A DNA stretch of 42,842 bases from a bacterium. Lineage in GTDB: Bacteria; Bdellovibrionota_C; UBA2361; RFPC01. The translations under genes and the position numbers were made by a program. Positions 32,160 to 39,370 of this stretch are shown piece by piece. The notes under the pieces are model-generated. The model was not told the DNA's origin and did not search any database. It worked only from the letters and a program-made list of their open reading frames with translations. The DNA lies in the NCBI GenBank assembly GCA_009926305.1, contig RFPC01000015.1:1-42842 (forward strand), written 5' to 3'. Position 1 is the stretch's first letter, and every line of letters begins with the position of its first letter.

Positions 32160-34640
32160 CTAATTTGAACCTCTTGTTTTCAGGTGCTGTATCGTCTCAA
32201 TGATATCGAAGAGAACACCAGAGGCTGTAACTTCTGGTCCAGCCCCTGGCCCCATAATAACGATGGGCTCATTGCGGTATCGTTCAGTGGTAAACGCCAC
32301 TAAATTTTGTGTCCCACTTAAATTATAGAAAGGGCTATTTTTGTTTACCGCCTCTAGTTGAATAGAGACCTCTTTCTTTCTACCATCCACACGTCCAATA
32401 TAACGAAAAAGAGATTCCCCATTTGAGTTCTGCGAGAATCGTTCTTCAAAATATCGATCAATTTTTGGAAGAGCTAAGAGAAATTCTTCATAGGGCACAT
32501 CATCCTGAATAATCTCATTCGGAATCAAGGGGTCAACGCTTATATCTTCAAGCTCGGCTCGGATCCCGATCAGCCGAGATAGGATTAAGAGCTTTCGTTT
32601 AAAATCAGATCCTCTCAAGTCTTCTCTCGGATCTGGCTCAAGGTACCCTTCCATTTGAGCTTGTTTGAAGGCAGTCGAGAAAGAATCTCCTTTCTGCATG
32701 GTATCCAGTATGAAAGCGAGTGAGCCCGAGAGTGTGCTTTCAATCTTGATGATTGAATCTCCAGTAGCAATCAGTGATGAGAGCGTTGAGATAATGGGCA
32801 GTGCAGCACCAACACTTGTCTCGAATCTCCAGGAAACGGACGAATTCTCCTGAAGAATGTCATGAATTGCATCAAGAGATTGCATTGGTCCTGTCTGGAC
32901 GTGTTTATTAGCCGATACGATTGAAATGCCATGCCTTAGAAGCGTCTGATACATATCTTGAAAAGTATCAGCAGCTGTGCAGTCAGCCACGATGAGCCTC
33001 GGAAGGTTTAGTGTGGTAAGAGCAGTCGCAAGCTGATCGGGCCTATCAAAATGCTGAGGGGAAATCTGTTGCTCTGCCTTTCTCCATTCATGAAAAGCTA
33101 TTCCTGCTTTATTGAGGAATGCCTTATTTCGTTTCACAATCCCGACAAGTTGTATGTCACGCCGCAGAGTAGTACTTACGTCGGAAATGTGTGCGGCAAG
33201 TTGCTCTATGAGTGCCGAGCCGACTTTTCCGGGGCCAATAATCACAAGATGTACTTTGGTCTGATCATGAAAAAACTGTGAATGGAGTGTTTGAACAGCA
33301 AGAATCTCATCTGATCCTTTTACCACAAATGAAATATTCTCTTCAGAGCATCCTTGAGCAATCGCAATGACATTGATCTGTTGATCTCCGAGTGCACTGA
33401 AGACAATTCCAGCGATTCCAGGCTGATGTTTCATCCCTTCACCTACAACAGAAATAATAGAGCAGTCGTTGTCGTAGTGTACTGGATTGATGGTGCCTCG
33501 TACTTGTTCCTGATGAAACTCTTCGTTAGTCGCATCAATTGCCGCCTCTACTTGGTCATTCTTAACAGCAAAGCATATCGAATGCTCAGAGGAGGCTTGT
33601 GTAATCAGTACTATATTGACTCCTCTTTCAGAGAGTGCTCCGAAGAGACGTTTTGAAATCCCAGGGATTCCGATTAATCCTGAGCCAGAGAGAATGAGAG
33701 TTGAGATAGAGGAAATGGAGGAGATTGCGGTAATTGGCCGCAAACGCTCTTCCAAGAGAGGAGTATTAGAGACTCGAGTGCCTGGGCACTGAGGATTCAT
33801 AGTGTTTCTGACGTACAGCGGGATCTCTTTTTCTCTTACTGGTTGAAGTGTAGGAGGATAGAGAACTTTAGCACCGAAGTGAGACAGTTCCATAGCTTCT
33901 ATATAAGACAGCTCGGAAACAAGTTGAGCATCTGAGACATAATGAGGGTTTGCGGTTAGTACTCCGTCTACATCAGACCAAATCTCGACCATGGAAGCAT
34001 CGAGTGCATTTGCAATTAACGCGGCTGTATAATCTGAGCCGCCTCGTCCAAGATTAGTAGTTTTCCCTGACTGGCTTCTTGCGATAAAACCAGTTGTGCA
34101 TTGAAGAGCAGGGTGTTGAGAAAAATACTCTCTGATTGCCTCATAGGATGCGGGTCTCAGAGGCCTAGCTCCCCCGCAAGTTTCATCAGTACGAATTAAC
34201 AAGCGGGCATCGAGAAATTCAGCATGAACTCCGGCTGACTGCAGGCTATGGGTCAACAGAGTAGTTGACAACAGTTCGCCAAAGCTAAGTATAGAATCCG
34301 AGAATTCAGGCAGGTGAAGAGTATTAGAATGCTTGGTGGCAAGGCAGGACTGTAAATCCTCAAAAAGAGCGTTCAGGTCAGCAAGACAGTGCTTTTCTGC
34401 ATCCCCTGTCAGGAGAGAAGAGGCCATCGAACTGTGGCGGTCGATGAGTTCATTTACTAGAGGTGAATGGTGTTCAGGTGAACACTGAGCGAGTTCTAGC
34501 AGCGAATCTGTGACGCCGCTTAAAGCAGAAAAAATGATAGTTCGGGGATTCGTCTTGGTAGCATGAACGAGACTAATAATTCTTCTTATATTATCTGAGC
34601 TTCCAACTGAGGAGCCCCCAAACTTCCAAACAACTGGCAT
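32160..34640 (-). CDS. thrA: Bifunctional aspartokinase / homoserine dehydrogenase
   Basis: The first and third steps of threonine synthesis are fused. Residues 1-300 are the kinase (VVWKFGGSSVGSS near 3-15; FIARSQSGKTTNLGRGGSDY). About 310-450 are tandem ACT domains, which in this family mediate feedback by threonine (LILSGSGLIGIPG; NIVLITQASSEHS). About 465-826 are homoserine dehydrogenase (VIIGPGKVGSALIEQL; SANKHVQTG; SLSGSLAFILDT; DLRGSDFKRKLLILSR). I chose ATG 34640 over an in-frame GTG at 34649, because aspartokinases begin close to the KFGG motif. thrC follows by four bases. Confidence 0.94.
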   Translation of the reverse strand: MPVVWKFGGSSVGSSDNIRRIISLVHATKTNPRTIIFSALSGVTDSLLELAQCSPEHHSPLVNELIDRHSSMASSLLTGDAEKHCLADLNALFEDLQSCLATKHSNTLHLPEFSDSILSFGELLSTTLLTHSLQSAGVHAEFLDARLLIRTDETCGGARPLRPASYEAIREYFSQHPALQCTTGFIARSQSGKTTNLGRGGSDYTAALIANALDASMVEIWSDVDGVLTANPHYVSDAQLVSELSYIEAMELSHFGAKVLYPPTLQPVREKEIPLYVRNTMNPQCPGTRVSNTPLLEERLRPITAISSISSISTLILSGSGLIGIPGISKRLFGALSERGVNIVLITQASSEHSICFAVKNDQVEAAIDATNEEFHQEQVRGTINPVHYDNDCSIISVVGEGMKHQPGIAGIVFSALGDQQINVIAIAQGCSEENISFVVKGSDEILAVQTLHSQFFHDQTKVHLVIIGPGKVGSALIEQLAAHISDVSTTLRRDIQLVGIVKRNKAFLNKAGIAFHEWRKAEQQISPQHFDRPDQLATALTTLNLPRLIVADCTAADTFQDMYQTLLRHGISIVSANKHVQTGPMQSLDAIHDILQENSSVSWRFETSVGAALPIISTLSSLIATGDSIIKIESTLSGSLAFILDTMQKGDSFSTAFKQAQMEGYLEPDPREDLRGSDFKRKLLILSRLIGIRAELEDISVDPLIPNEIIQDDVPYEEFLLALPKIDRYFEERFSQNSNGESLFRYIGRVDGRKKEVSIQLEAVNKNSPFYNLSGTQNLVAFTTERYRNEPIVIMGPGAGPEVTASGVLFDIIETIQHLKTRGSN

Positions 34641-34650
34641 AATAGACACC

Positions 34651-34666
34651 CATGAGATTTCTCATG
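34651..34666 (-). promoter_or_regulatory. Hairpin in the thrA leader
   Basis: On the minus strand CATGAG-AAAT-CTCATG forms a 6-bp stem with a 4-base loop. It starts three bases after the stop of a possible leader peptide (34670) and ends ten bases before the chosen thrA start, next to its GGGTG binding site. It could control access of ribosomes to thrA. Confidence 0.5.
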
Positions 34667-34669
34667 AGA

Positions 34670-34801
34670 TTAAGTTTGGTTGCTCTCCTTTGCAACTGCA
34701 AATAGGCGAGTTTCGGAGAGAAAAGTTGGGCTAAGAGTTAGGGAGGTTCCCGAATAACAGCAGAAGAACTCCAATGTAGGACGAATAAGAATTTTTCTCA
34801 T
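34670..34801 (-). CDS. Possible thr leader peptide
   Basis: A 43-codon frame directly upstream of thrA encodes MRKILIRPTLEFFCC and ends ESNQT. It contains six Thr and many Leu, with start ATG behind AAGAGAT. The Thr codons are spread out, not clustered as in the E. coli thrL peptide, so this is tentative. Its stop sits next to the hairpin at 34651-34666. If real it would act in translational or transcriptional attenuation rather than have its own function. Confidence 0.28.
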   Translation of the reverse strand: MRKILIRPTLEFFCCYSGTSLTLSPTFLSETRLFAVAKESNQT

Positions 34802-34898
34802 AAATTTTATCTCTTGTTTGCTACATTTCCAATCTTCTTCCGCATAACAATCAATGAACCCTGACCTTGTCTCGGGAAATAGGTTGTTTAGGAATTTT

Positions 34899-35579
34899 AT
34901 GGCAGAAGAGTTAGAGCACAGCACATCGAAAGGTTCTCCGGAGAGCAGTGATCATGAGTCCGTAATGGAAGCCACTCAGCAAGGATCCGTCTCTCTGGAT
35001 CAGAGCATGCATCCCTCTCAAGAAGTGGATTTATCCAACTACGCAATGAGGGGTATAAATGGAGCCACTGTCGAGGAGCGAAAACAGGTAGGTGTCGCCC
35101 GCATGCTTGCATTTGCGCAGGGGAAAGAGATTGCAAATGCTCCAGAAGTTGGTGCTCTGACGCAGCAGGAATTTGCGTTATCTGAAATAGTAAGCGCTCA
35201 TGAGGAATTTTTACAGAACTACAATTTTTCACCTGCACTACAGAGCACTTTGGCAGATAACCCAGATTTTCTTTTCATGGATCCAGCTGCCGGACAGCTA
35301 TCAGCAATAGAACACAGAACGGGTAATTCCATTGGTCGAGAACATCCAGATCTTCAAGAGATAAGGGACAAGGCACAAAGTTATATTCCGAGTGAGTTGC
35401 CAGGTGGATTTTCGAAAGACAGACTGCCGTCCTTGGGGCTGGTAAACGGGGAGGATATGAGGGTTATTGAAGAAGCGGCTAAGGAGCATGCGGCTGAGGA
35501 GCATCGCAATGAAAATATTACATATGAGCTTCGGGAACGTTGGGAAGGATTAAAGGAGGCAACAAAAGCAGCAGCTTAG
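34899..35579 (+). CDS. Hypothetical acidic protein, 226 residues
   Basis: I do not recognise it. No signal peptide or membrane segment. The first 50 residues are Ser/Glu/Gln-rich and likely disordered. The rest is helical with ARMLAFAQGKEIANAPEVGA and EEAAKEHAAEEHRNENITYE. No catalytic motif. The ATG at 34899 follows AGGA by five bases; an earlier in-frame ATG at 34854 has no binding site. It lies 13 bases upstream of the next gene and is probably co-transcribed with it. Divergent from thrA. Confidence 0.72.
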   Translation: MAEELEHSTSKGSPESSDHESVMEATQQGSVSLDQSMHPSQEVDLSNYAMRGINGATVEERKQVGVARMLAFAQGKEIANAPEVGALTQQEFALSEIVSAHEEFLQNYNFSPALQSTLADNPDFLFMDPAAGQLSAIEHRTGNSIGREHPDLQEIRDKAQSYIPSELPGGFSKDRLPSLGLVNGEDMRVIEEAAKEHAAEEHRNENITYELRERWEGLKEATKAAA

Positions 35580-35592
35580 TTGGAGGAGTAGA

Positions 35593-35997
35593 ATGGAAAG
35601 CGAAAAATCAATGAAAGAGCATATTGACGAGTTATTTTCAATCGAAATTGACGGTTGGTGTTATGGCATTCAGAATTTCCCTGGAGAGATTTATCCTGGT
35701 CTTGTTCATGCTGTGATACGTGAGCTCGCTCCGAGCTTTCGAGTAGCACTCGACCACAGTCATATTTTTGATGTTATTGATGTATCAAAACGTATTTCAC
35801 GAGCAGCGAAATATCTCGTACATGAGAAAGAGATCTGCTTTAGTATTCTGGCTCAGCTCCCAAATCCTTCAATTCTTGATGAGGAAGGACAGTATGCACT
35901 TGCTCAGCTTATCGACCAGGTCGAACAAAAACATGGAGGTGCGTTAGTGCGGCTTCAAAAGAAGTGGGCGTGGGAGCGCAAGAAAGAGGCGGCATAA
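35593..35997 (+). CDS. Hypothetical protein, 134 residues
   Basis: No family recognised. A small soluble protein, mixed helix and strand, with LFSIEIDGWCYGIQNFPGEI and a helical middle (DVSKRISRAAKYLVHEKEIC). It ends with a Lys/Arg-rich helix (LVRLQKKWAWERKKEAA). A strong GGAGG lies seven bases before the ATG. It is downstream of and coupled to the 226-residue hypothetical gene, convergent with the acyltransferase gene. Confidence 0.75.
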   Translation: MESEKSMKEHIDELFSIEIDGWCYGIQNFPGEIYPGLVHAVIRELAPSFRVALDHSHIFDVIDVSKRISRAAKYLVHEKEICFSILAQLPNPSILDEEGQYALAQLIDQVEQKHGGALVRLQKKWAWERKKEAA

Positions 35998-36051
35998 TTT
36001 TCTGTCCTAAGCCGCGTATTCTTTGCGATAACTCAAAGCGTATTTGCTCAC

Positions 36052-36771
36052 TCATTTCTTCATAAATGTTCTACTTGCTACTTCCTTTAGCCGATTCAGC
36101 TCCTCTTCTAAGCGGAGCGCATACTCAGTAAGCTCTTCGGCTGAAATATTTTTTGGTACGAAAAAAGGATTGCCACCAATGAGTCTTCCTCTGGTCCCTG
36201 GTTTAGGAATGATCATTTTATCCCAGCTTTTTACAGACCACGAGCGCTCATATCCGAACGCAACAGGAATGATCGGAGCCCCCGTCATTGAGGCAACACT
36301 TATCACCCCAAGTTTTACTTTCCATATCGGACCTCGCGGTCCATCCGGTGTAATCGCTAGATGGCACTGCTCTTTTTCGATTGTTTTTCTCATTGTTAAC
36401 ATTGCCTTCACCGCTCCTCGAGAAGAAGAGCCTCCGATATTGTAAAGACCGAGTCTTTCGAGGATGCCAGCAATAAGGCGCCCATCGGAGTGCAGGCTAG
36501 TAAGAGCCTTCAACTTGCGTGGTGCGTTTCCCCCTAGTGGCAGTGACCTCAGAAAGTAAGGCTGAGGCCCTGAATTAGAATACCTCCAGTGCGAGATACG
36601 GTATGCCCAGGGAGCCATGAGCTGATCACCGTGCCATACCGTGAGAATGCTTGGTTGGCCGAAGCTCCAATGGATTCCATTTACTTCCAGACCCTCACGT
36701 TCCCACTGTATGCTCCAGTGAAGAAAGCGTAGGAGATGGCTTCCAAGGACGCTTGTTATGAAGTGTTTCAT
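36052..36771 (-). CDS. Lysophospholipid acyltransferase family protein (DUF374)
   Basis: A 239-residue member of the LPLAT/PlsC superfamily, DUF374 branch, often linked to lipid A or lysophospholipid acylation at the inner membrane. Visible are ILTVWHGDQLMAPW (acceptor-binding His-x-Asp-like), the central helix RAVKAMLTMRK-type region, and the signature LAITPDGPRGP near residues 135-147, typical of DUF374. The start is set to 36771 (MKHFITSVLG), because the earlier ATG at 36804 lies inside the terminator hairpin of the upstream RRM gene. It follows that gene on the same strand but after a strong terminator, so it probably has its own promoter. Confidence 0.87.
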   Translation of the reverse strand: MKHFITSVLGSHLLRFLHWSIQWEREGLEVNGIHWSFGQPSILTVWHGDQLMAPWAYRISHWRYSNSGPQPYFLRSLPLGGNAPRKLKALTSLHSDGRLIAGILERLGLYNIGGSSSRGAVKAMLTMRKTIEKEQCHLAITPDGPRGPIWKVKLGVISVASMTGAPIIPVAFGYERSWSVKSWDKMIIPKPGTRGRLIGGNPFFVPKNISAEELTEYALRLEEELNRLKEVASRTFMKK

Positions 36772-36790
36772 GCCCGTAGCTTTGGTAAAA

Positions 36791-36832
36791 AAATCCCCTC
36801 CCACAGCTCGTAAAGGCTGGAGGAGGGGATTT
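36791..36832 (-). terminator. Rho-independent terminator of the RRM gene
   Basis: Read on the minus strand, AAATCCCCTCC (36822-36832) pairs perfectly with GGAGGGGATTT (36791-36801). The inner CAGC/GCTG stem extends it, and a T-run follows (plus-strand A-run 36787-36793). It lies 30 bases after the RRM stop. The symmetric A and T runs mean it may also work on the plus strand. Confidence 0.9.
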
Positions 36833-36861
36833 TTATATATCAGATTTATTCTGAATAGAGA

Positions 36862-37254
36862 TTACCAGCGGTTACCGCCGTCTCCTCTATCGCCACGGTT
36901 GCCGCCGCCGCCGCCATAGCCGCCACGACCGCCATCTCTTCTGCCGCCGCCACCGCCGTAGCCGCCACGACCACCATCTCTACGACCTCCGCGACCGCCG
37001 CCGCCTTCAGTTTTTGCTCGAGCTTCACTCACTCGGAGCTTTCTGCCTTGAAATTCATTTCCATCTAACTCGGTGATCGCAGCCTCAGCGGCGCTATCAT
37101 CTTCCATTTCAATAAAGCCAAATCCTTTCGAGTTATTGGTGAACTTGTCTTTGATGATATTGACAGAAGCAATCTCTCCGTGAGCACTGAACAGCTCTTT
37201 GAGATCATCTTCTGATGCATCATAACTTAAGTTCCCAATGTACAATTTTTTCAT
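36862..37254 (-). CDS. Glycine-rich RRM RNA-binding protein
   Basis: A single RNA recognition motif occupies residues 2-80: RNP2 is LYIGNL (4-9) and RNP1 is KGFGFIEM (43-50), both with the aromatic RNA-stacking residues. It is followed by an RGG-type tail (residues 85-130: GGGGRGG, GGRRDGGRGGYGGGGG repeated). This architecture is that of bacterial/cyanobacterial cold-inducible Rbp proteins that act as RNA chaperones. The 5' region is unusually structured, with an 8-bp inverted repeat and a Fur-box-like palindrome, and a terminator follows directly. Confidence 0.93.
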   Translation of the reverse strand: MKKLYIGNLSYDASEDDLKELFSAHGEIASVNIIKDKFTNNSKGFGFIEMEDDSAAEAAITELDGNEFQGRKLRVSEARAKTEGGGGRGGRRDGGRGGYGGGGGRRDGGRGGYGGGGGNRGDRGDGGNRW

Positions 37255-37302
37255 CTTTCATAATCCTTAAGAGGAGTCTGACTGGTGAGGTGTTCTAGCA
37301 TT

Positions 37303-37323
37303 GAACAACAACCAATGTTGTTC
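37303..37323. promoter_or_regulatory. Inverted repeat upstream of the RRM gene
   Basis: GAACAACA-ACCAA-TGTTGTTC: perfect 8-bp arms with a 5-base loop, about 50 bases before the ATG. A second overlapping inverted pair (TGTTC at 37291-37295 with GAACA at 37303-37307) could form an alternative structure. It may be an operator or a 5' UTR switch; cold-shock genes often carry structured leaders. Confidence 0.6.
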
Positions 37324-37329
37324 TTTTCT

Positions 37330-37344
37330 TAATAATGATTATCA
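37330..37344. promoter_or_regulatory. Fur-box-like 7-1-7 palindrome
   Basis: TAATAAT-G-ATTATCA matches the Fur core TGATAAT-N-ATTATCA at 13 of 14 defined positions. It lies about 75 bases upstream of the RRM start. The AT-rich setting means a chance or promoter-derived match is possible. Confidence 0.4.
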
Positions 37345-37756
37345 AGTAACTACGACTGGAACTCCCTCACACCCAACAGACTCAAAGAGTCATTACCCGA
37401 GAGGCCGCACTTTGCTTTTCTCTCGTTGAGCAAGACCGTGAAGGGAGGACAAAGACAAGAGGAGCGCTTCAGCTACCAGAGATATTCTCGGGAAGAGACA
37501 TTCTCGGGCACAGACGCTTTCACCTTAGACCTGCGCTACATAGACCTGCGGTCGGTAATTCAAAACATGAGAATGTTCTCATGGATTTCGCCTCTATGCA
37601 ATCATATCCACGGTACGAGACATAAAATCGCGCCATCCCCTCTAAGGGTCTTGAGCACACTTTTCTGGGAATATCGAGAGAGCGAAGATTCGGCGTAAGC
37701 CGATGGAATGAATACTTATTCTAGGGAAGTACTCTTTTCTCGCTTAAGAGCTGTGA
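37345..37756. other. Non-coding gap with short spaced repeats
   Basis: No supported gene. Contains ATTCTCGGG twice (37484-37492, 37500-37508; 16-base period) and TAGACCTGCG twice (37526-37535, 37541-37550; 15-base period). An open frame at 37426-37698 starts with TTG and encodes nothing protein-like. Confidence 0.45.
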
Positions 37757-38056
37757 GTGGAATACAGTGTGGAGATGGAAGCCTCGCTCGTTAGAAAAGG
37801 GTTCGATTCTGAGCCAGAAACAGGAGTTCAAACTCCAGATTTCCGATTGCCTTCTCTTGATACGGCGACAAATGTTCTTGGGGCTTCCATCGATATCTAT
37901 CGTGCAACACAGAGGGAAGACTACGAAGCAGCAGCAAAAATTGCTGGTACAGCAGTAGCCACTGAAGCCGCTGGACAACTTTGTGATCTGGCTGTCCCAG
38001 GGGCAGGCCCACTGTGTCGTCTCGGGGCAAAAGCTCTAATCCAGAAGGTGTCCTGA
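37757..38056 (+). CDS. Small hypothetical protein, 99 residues
   Basis: Begins with GTG (or ATG at 37775). The first half is polar; the second half is Ala/Gly-rich and hydrophobic (AAKIAGTAVATEAAGQLCDL, then AVPGAGPLCRLGAKALI), which could be a membrane-active or amphipathic segment. No family recognised. Its last 22 codons and 94 bases of downstream DNA are duplicated at 41116-41278, where the reading frame is broken by a one-base insertion but the stop codon is kept. No strong ribosome binding site, so coding status is moderate. Confidence 0.5.
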   Translation: MEYSVEMEASLVRKGFDSEPETGVQTPDFRLPSLDTATNVLGASIDIYRATQREDYEAAAKIAGTAVATEAAGQLCDLAVPGAGPLCRLGAKALIQKVS

Positions 38057-38150
38057 ATAACTTTAACAGCTCCTGCATAACAGAGCCGTTCGTGCATCAT
38101 ATAGGAAGCAGAGGAGGGCTTTCTGATCACCCTGAGCCTTCCCCCTTCTC
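37990..38150. repeat. Long direct repeat, copy A (left of the algI/algJ-like pair)
   Basis: About 161 bases, roughly 93% identical by eye to 41116-41278 in the same orientation. It covers the 3' end of the 99-residue gene and its downstream region. It ends 16 bases before the stop of the AlgJ-like gene. Confidence 0.92.
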
Positions 38151-38165
38151 AAGTGCCCCCACTCA

Positions 38166-39368
38166 TTAGGACCCAGCTTTTTTTTCGTTTGGCTTCTTGT
38201 TCGTTGTGGGGAACTTCTGATTTGAAACATGCAGCAAAAAATGTTCGGCGAATCCAAAGCTTGCTTTTCCGAGAGCAGATTGATTGATTTCAATAAGAAC
38301 TAGGGTCTTCTCCTTCAGCGCAGCGTCAAAATCAAAGGTAGCTCTCTTTAATGGATTTCCAGGATCAGCTGAGCTTTCCGAACGACGTTGAAAGTAGTAG
38401 AGGAATTCAGTCTGTTTTGCTACCTTCGCAGCTTCCACTTGTCTCAGGAACTCCCACATAAAACTGGAGCCGATGATTAAGAGCCGCGGCTTTTTGCTCC
38501 CTTCTGGAAAGTGACCACGCGTTACAACGAGCGGGGCAGGTTTCAGGAGTGCCTCTGGCCACCATAGATTAGTCATGTGCAGGAGATCTGTGTCAGGAAA
38601 GGCTGGTCTTGTTCGTTCCCCCTCGATAGTGCAGGAAATCTCAGGAAGTATAACACGCGTGAGGGCTGTGGCATGCCGAAACACCTCTGCAGCAATCACG
38701 CATCCTCCAAGTTGATTCCAGTGTGTTCCAGTATTTGCAAAAACCGGTCGTCCTTGCTCGGTGGAGAATCGCTTCAGGTGCTCATAGCCATTTATCAATG
38801 GGACACCCTTTTCAGTGAGACTCTTGACGAAAAGATTCAGATTTTCAAAGTGTGAACCGACAGGCCGTAATCGATACCGAGATGGAATCGCCTCCTGTTG
38901 CATTGCTGCTTTATTCGGACTCACGAGTACCAGCATAGGGATGTCGCGTTCTTGAAGGGCCCGATGGAGCTCGACGAGGCGCGAGACCGCTTTCTCTTGT
39001 CTCTTTTGAAGCACCCGACCCAGCTGAACATTGGCTCTGAGATAGGTACGCTCTAGTAGCTCACGATCATTGCCAAGTATAACATTTGACTTTGGATTTG
39101 AAGAGAGTTGATGAAAAACAAGATAGTTCAGCTGATTGTCAGATTTTATGAGGTAGCCATGGAGACCTGTTTTATGAATGAACTCCTTCTCAAATGAGCT
39201 CTGAAAGGATTGATTGAGAAGATCTCTGACTGAAAATGTTTTTTCTTCATGTGCTGTTGTTACCCCTGAAAGCTCAATGCTTTTGAGTCCTATAAGCATA
39301 GTTATGATCGGAAGGAAGAAAACTCCTCCTATGATAAATGCTACAAGCCTTTGAACCGATACCCGCAT
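38166..39368 (-). CDS. AlgJ/AlgX-like SGNH-fold O-acetyltransferase
   Basis: A 400-residue protein with one N-terminal membrane helix (about 8-28) and a periplasmic SGNH-hydrolase-like domain. Visible are VILGNDRELLERTY, IPMLVLVSPNKAAM, TGTHWNQLGG (His of the catalytic dyad near residue 216) and the nucleophile block LLIIGSSFMWEFL. In AlgJ/AlgX the HxW motif is usually DTHW; here the Asp position reads Gly. With the adjacent AlgI-like MBOAT it should transfer acetyl groups onto an exported polysaccharide or cell-wall component. Two bases separate it from algI, so the two are co-translated. The target polymer is unknown: no alginate synthesis genes are present. Confidence 0.87.
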   Translation of the reverse strand: MRVSVQRLVAFIIGGVFFLPIITMLIGLKSIELSGVTTAHEEKTFSVRDLLNQSFQSSFEKEFIHKTGLHGYLIKSDNQLNYLVFHQLSSNPKSNVILGNDRELLERTYLRANVQLGRVLQKRQEKAVSRLVELHRALQERDIPMLVLVSPNKAAMQQEAIPSRYRLRPVGSHFENLNLFVKSLTEKGVPLINGYEHLKRFSTEQGRPVFANTGTHWNQLGGCVIAAEVFRHATALTRVILPEISCTIEGERTRPAFPDTDLLHMTNLWWPEALLKPAPLVVTRGHFPEGSKKPRLLIIGSSFMWEFLRQVEAAKVAKQTEFLYYFQRRSESSADPGNPLKRATFDFDAALKEKTLVLIEINQSALGKASFGFAEHFLLHVSNQKFPTTNKKPNEKKAGS

Positions 39369-39370
39369 AA

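Noticed and set aside
37426-37698. 90-codon plus-strand frame beginning with TTG
   Set aside because: Composition reflects short DNA repeats; no binding site or family.
37797-37815. GGTTCGATTC word resembling a tRNA T-loop
   Set aside because: No acceptor stem, D-arm or anticodon arm at the right distances; it lies inside the 99-residue frame.
37921-38130. Minus-strand frames in repeat copies A and B sharing MMHERLCYAGA
   Set aside because: The similarity is explained by the DNA repeat itself; on the plus strand the copy keeps a matching stop codon and a more plausible gene end.
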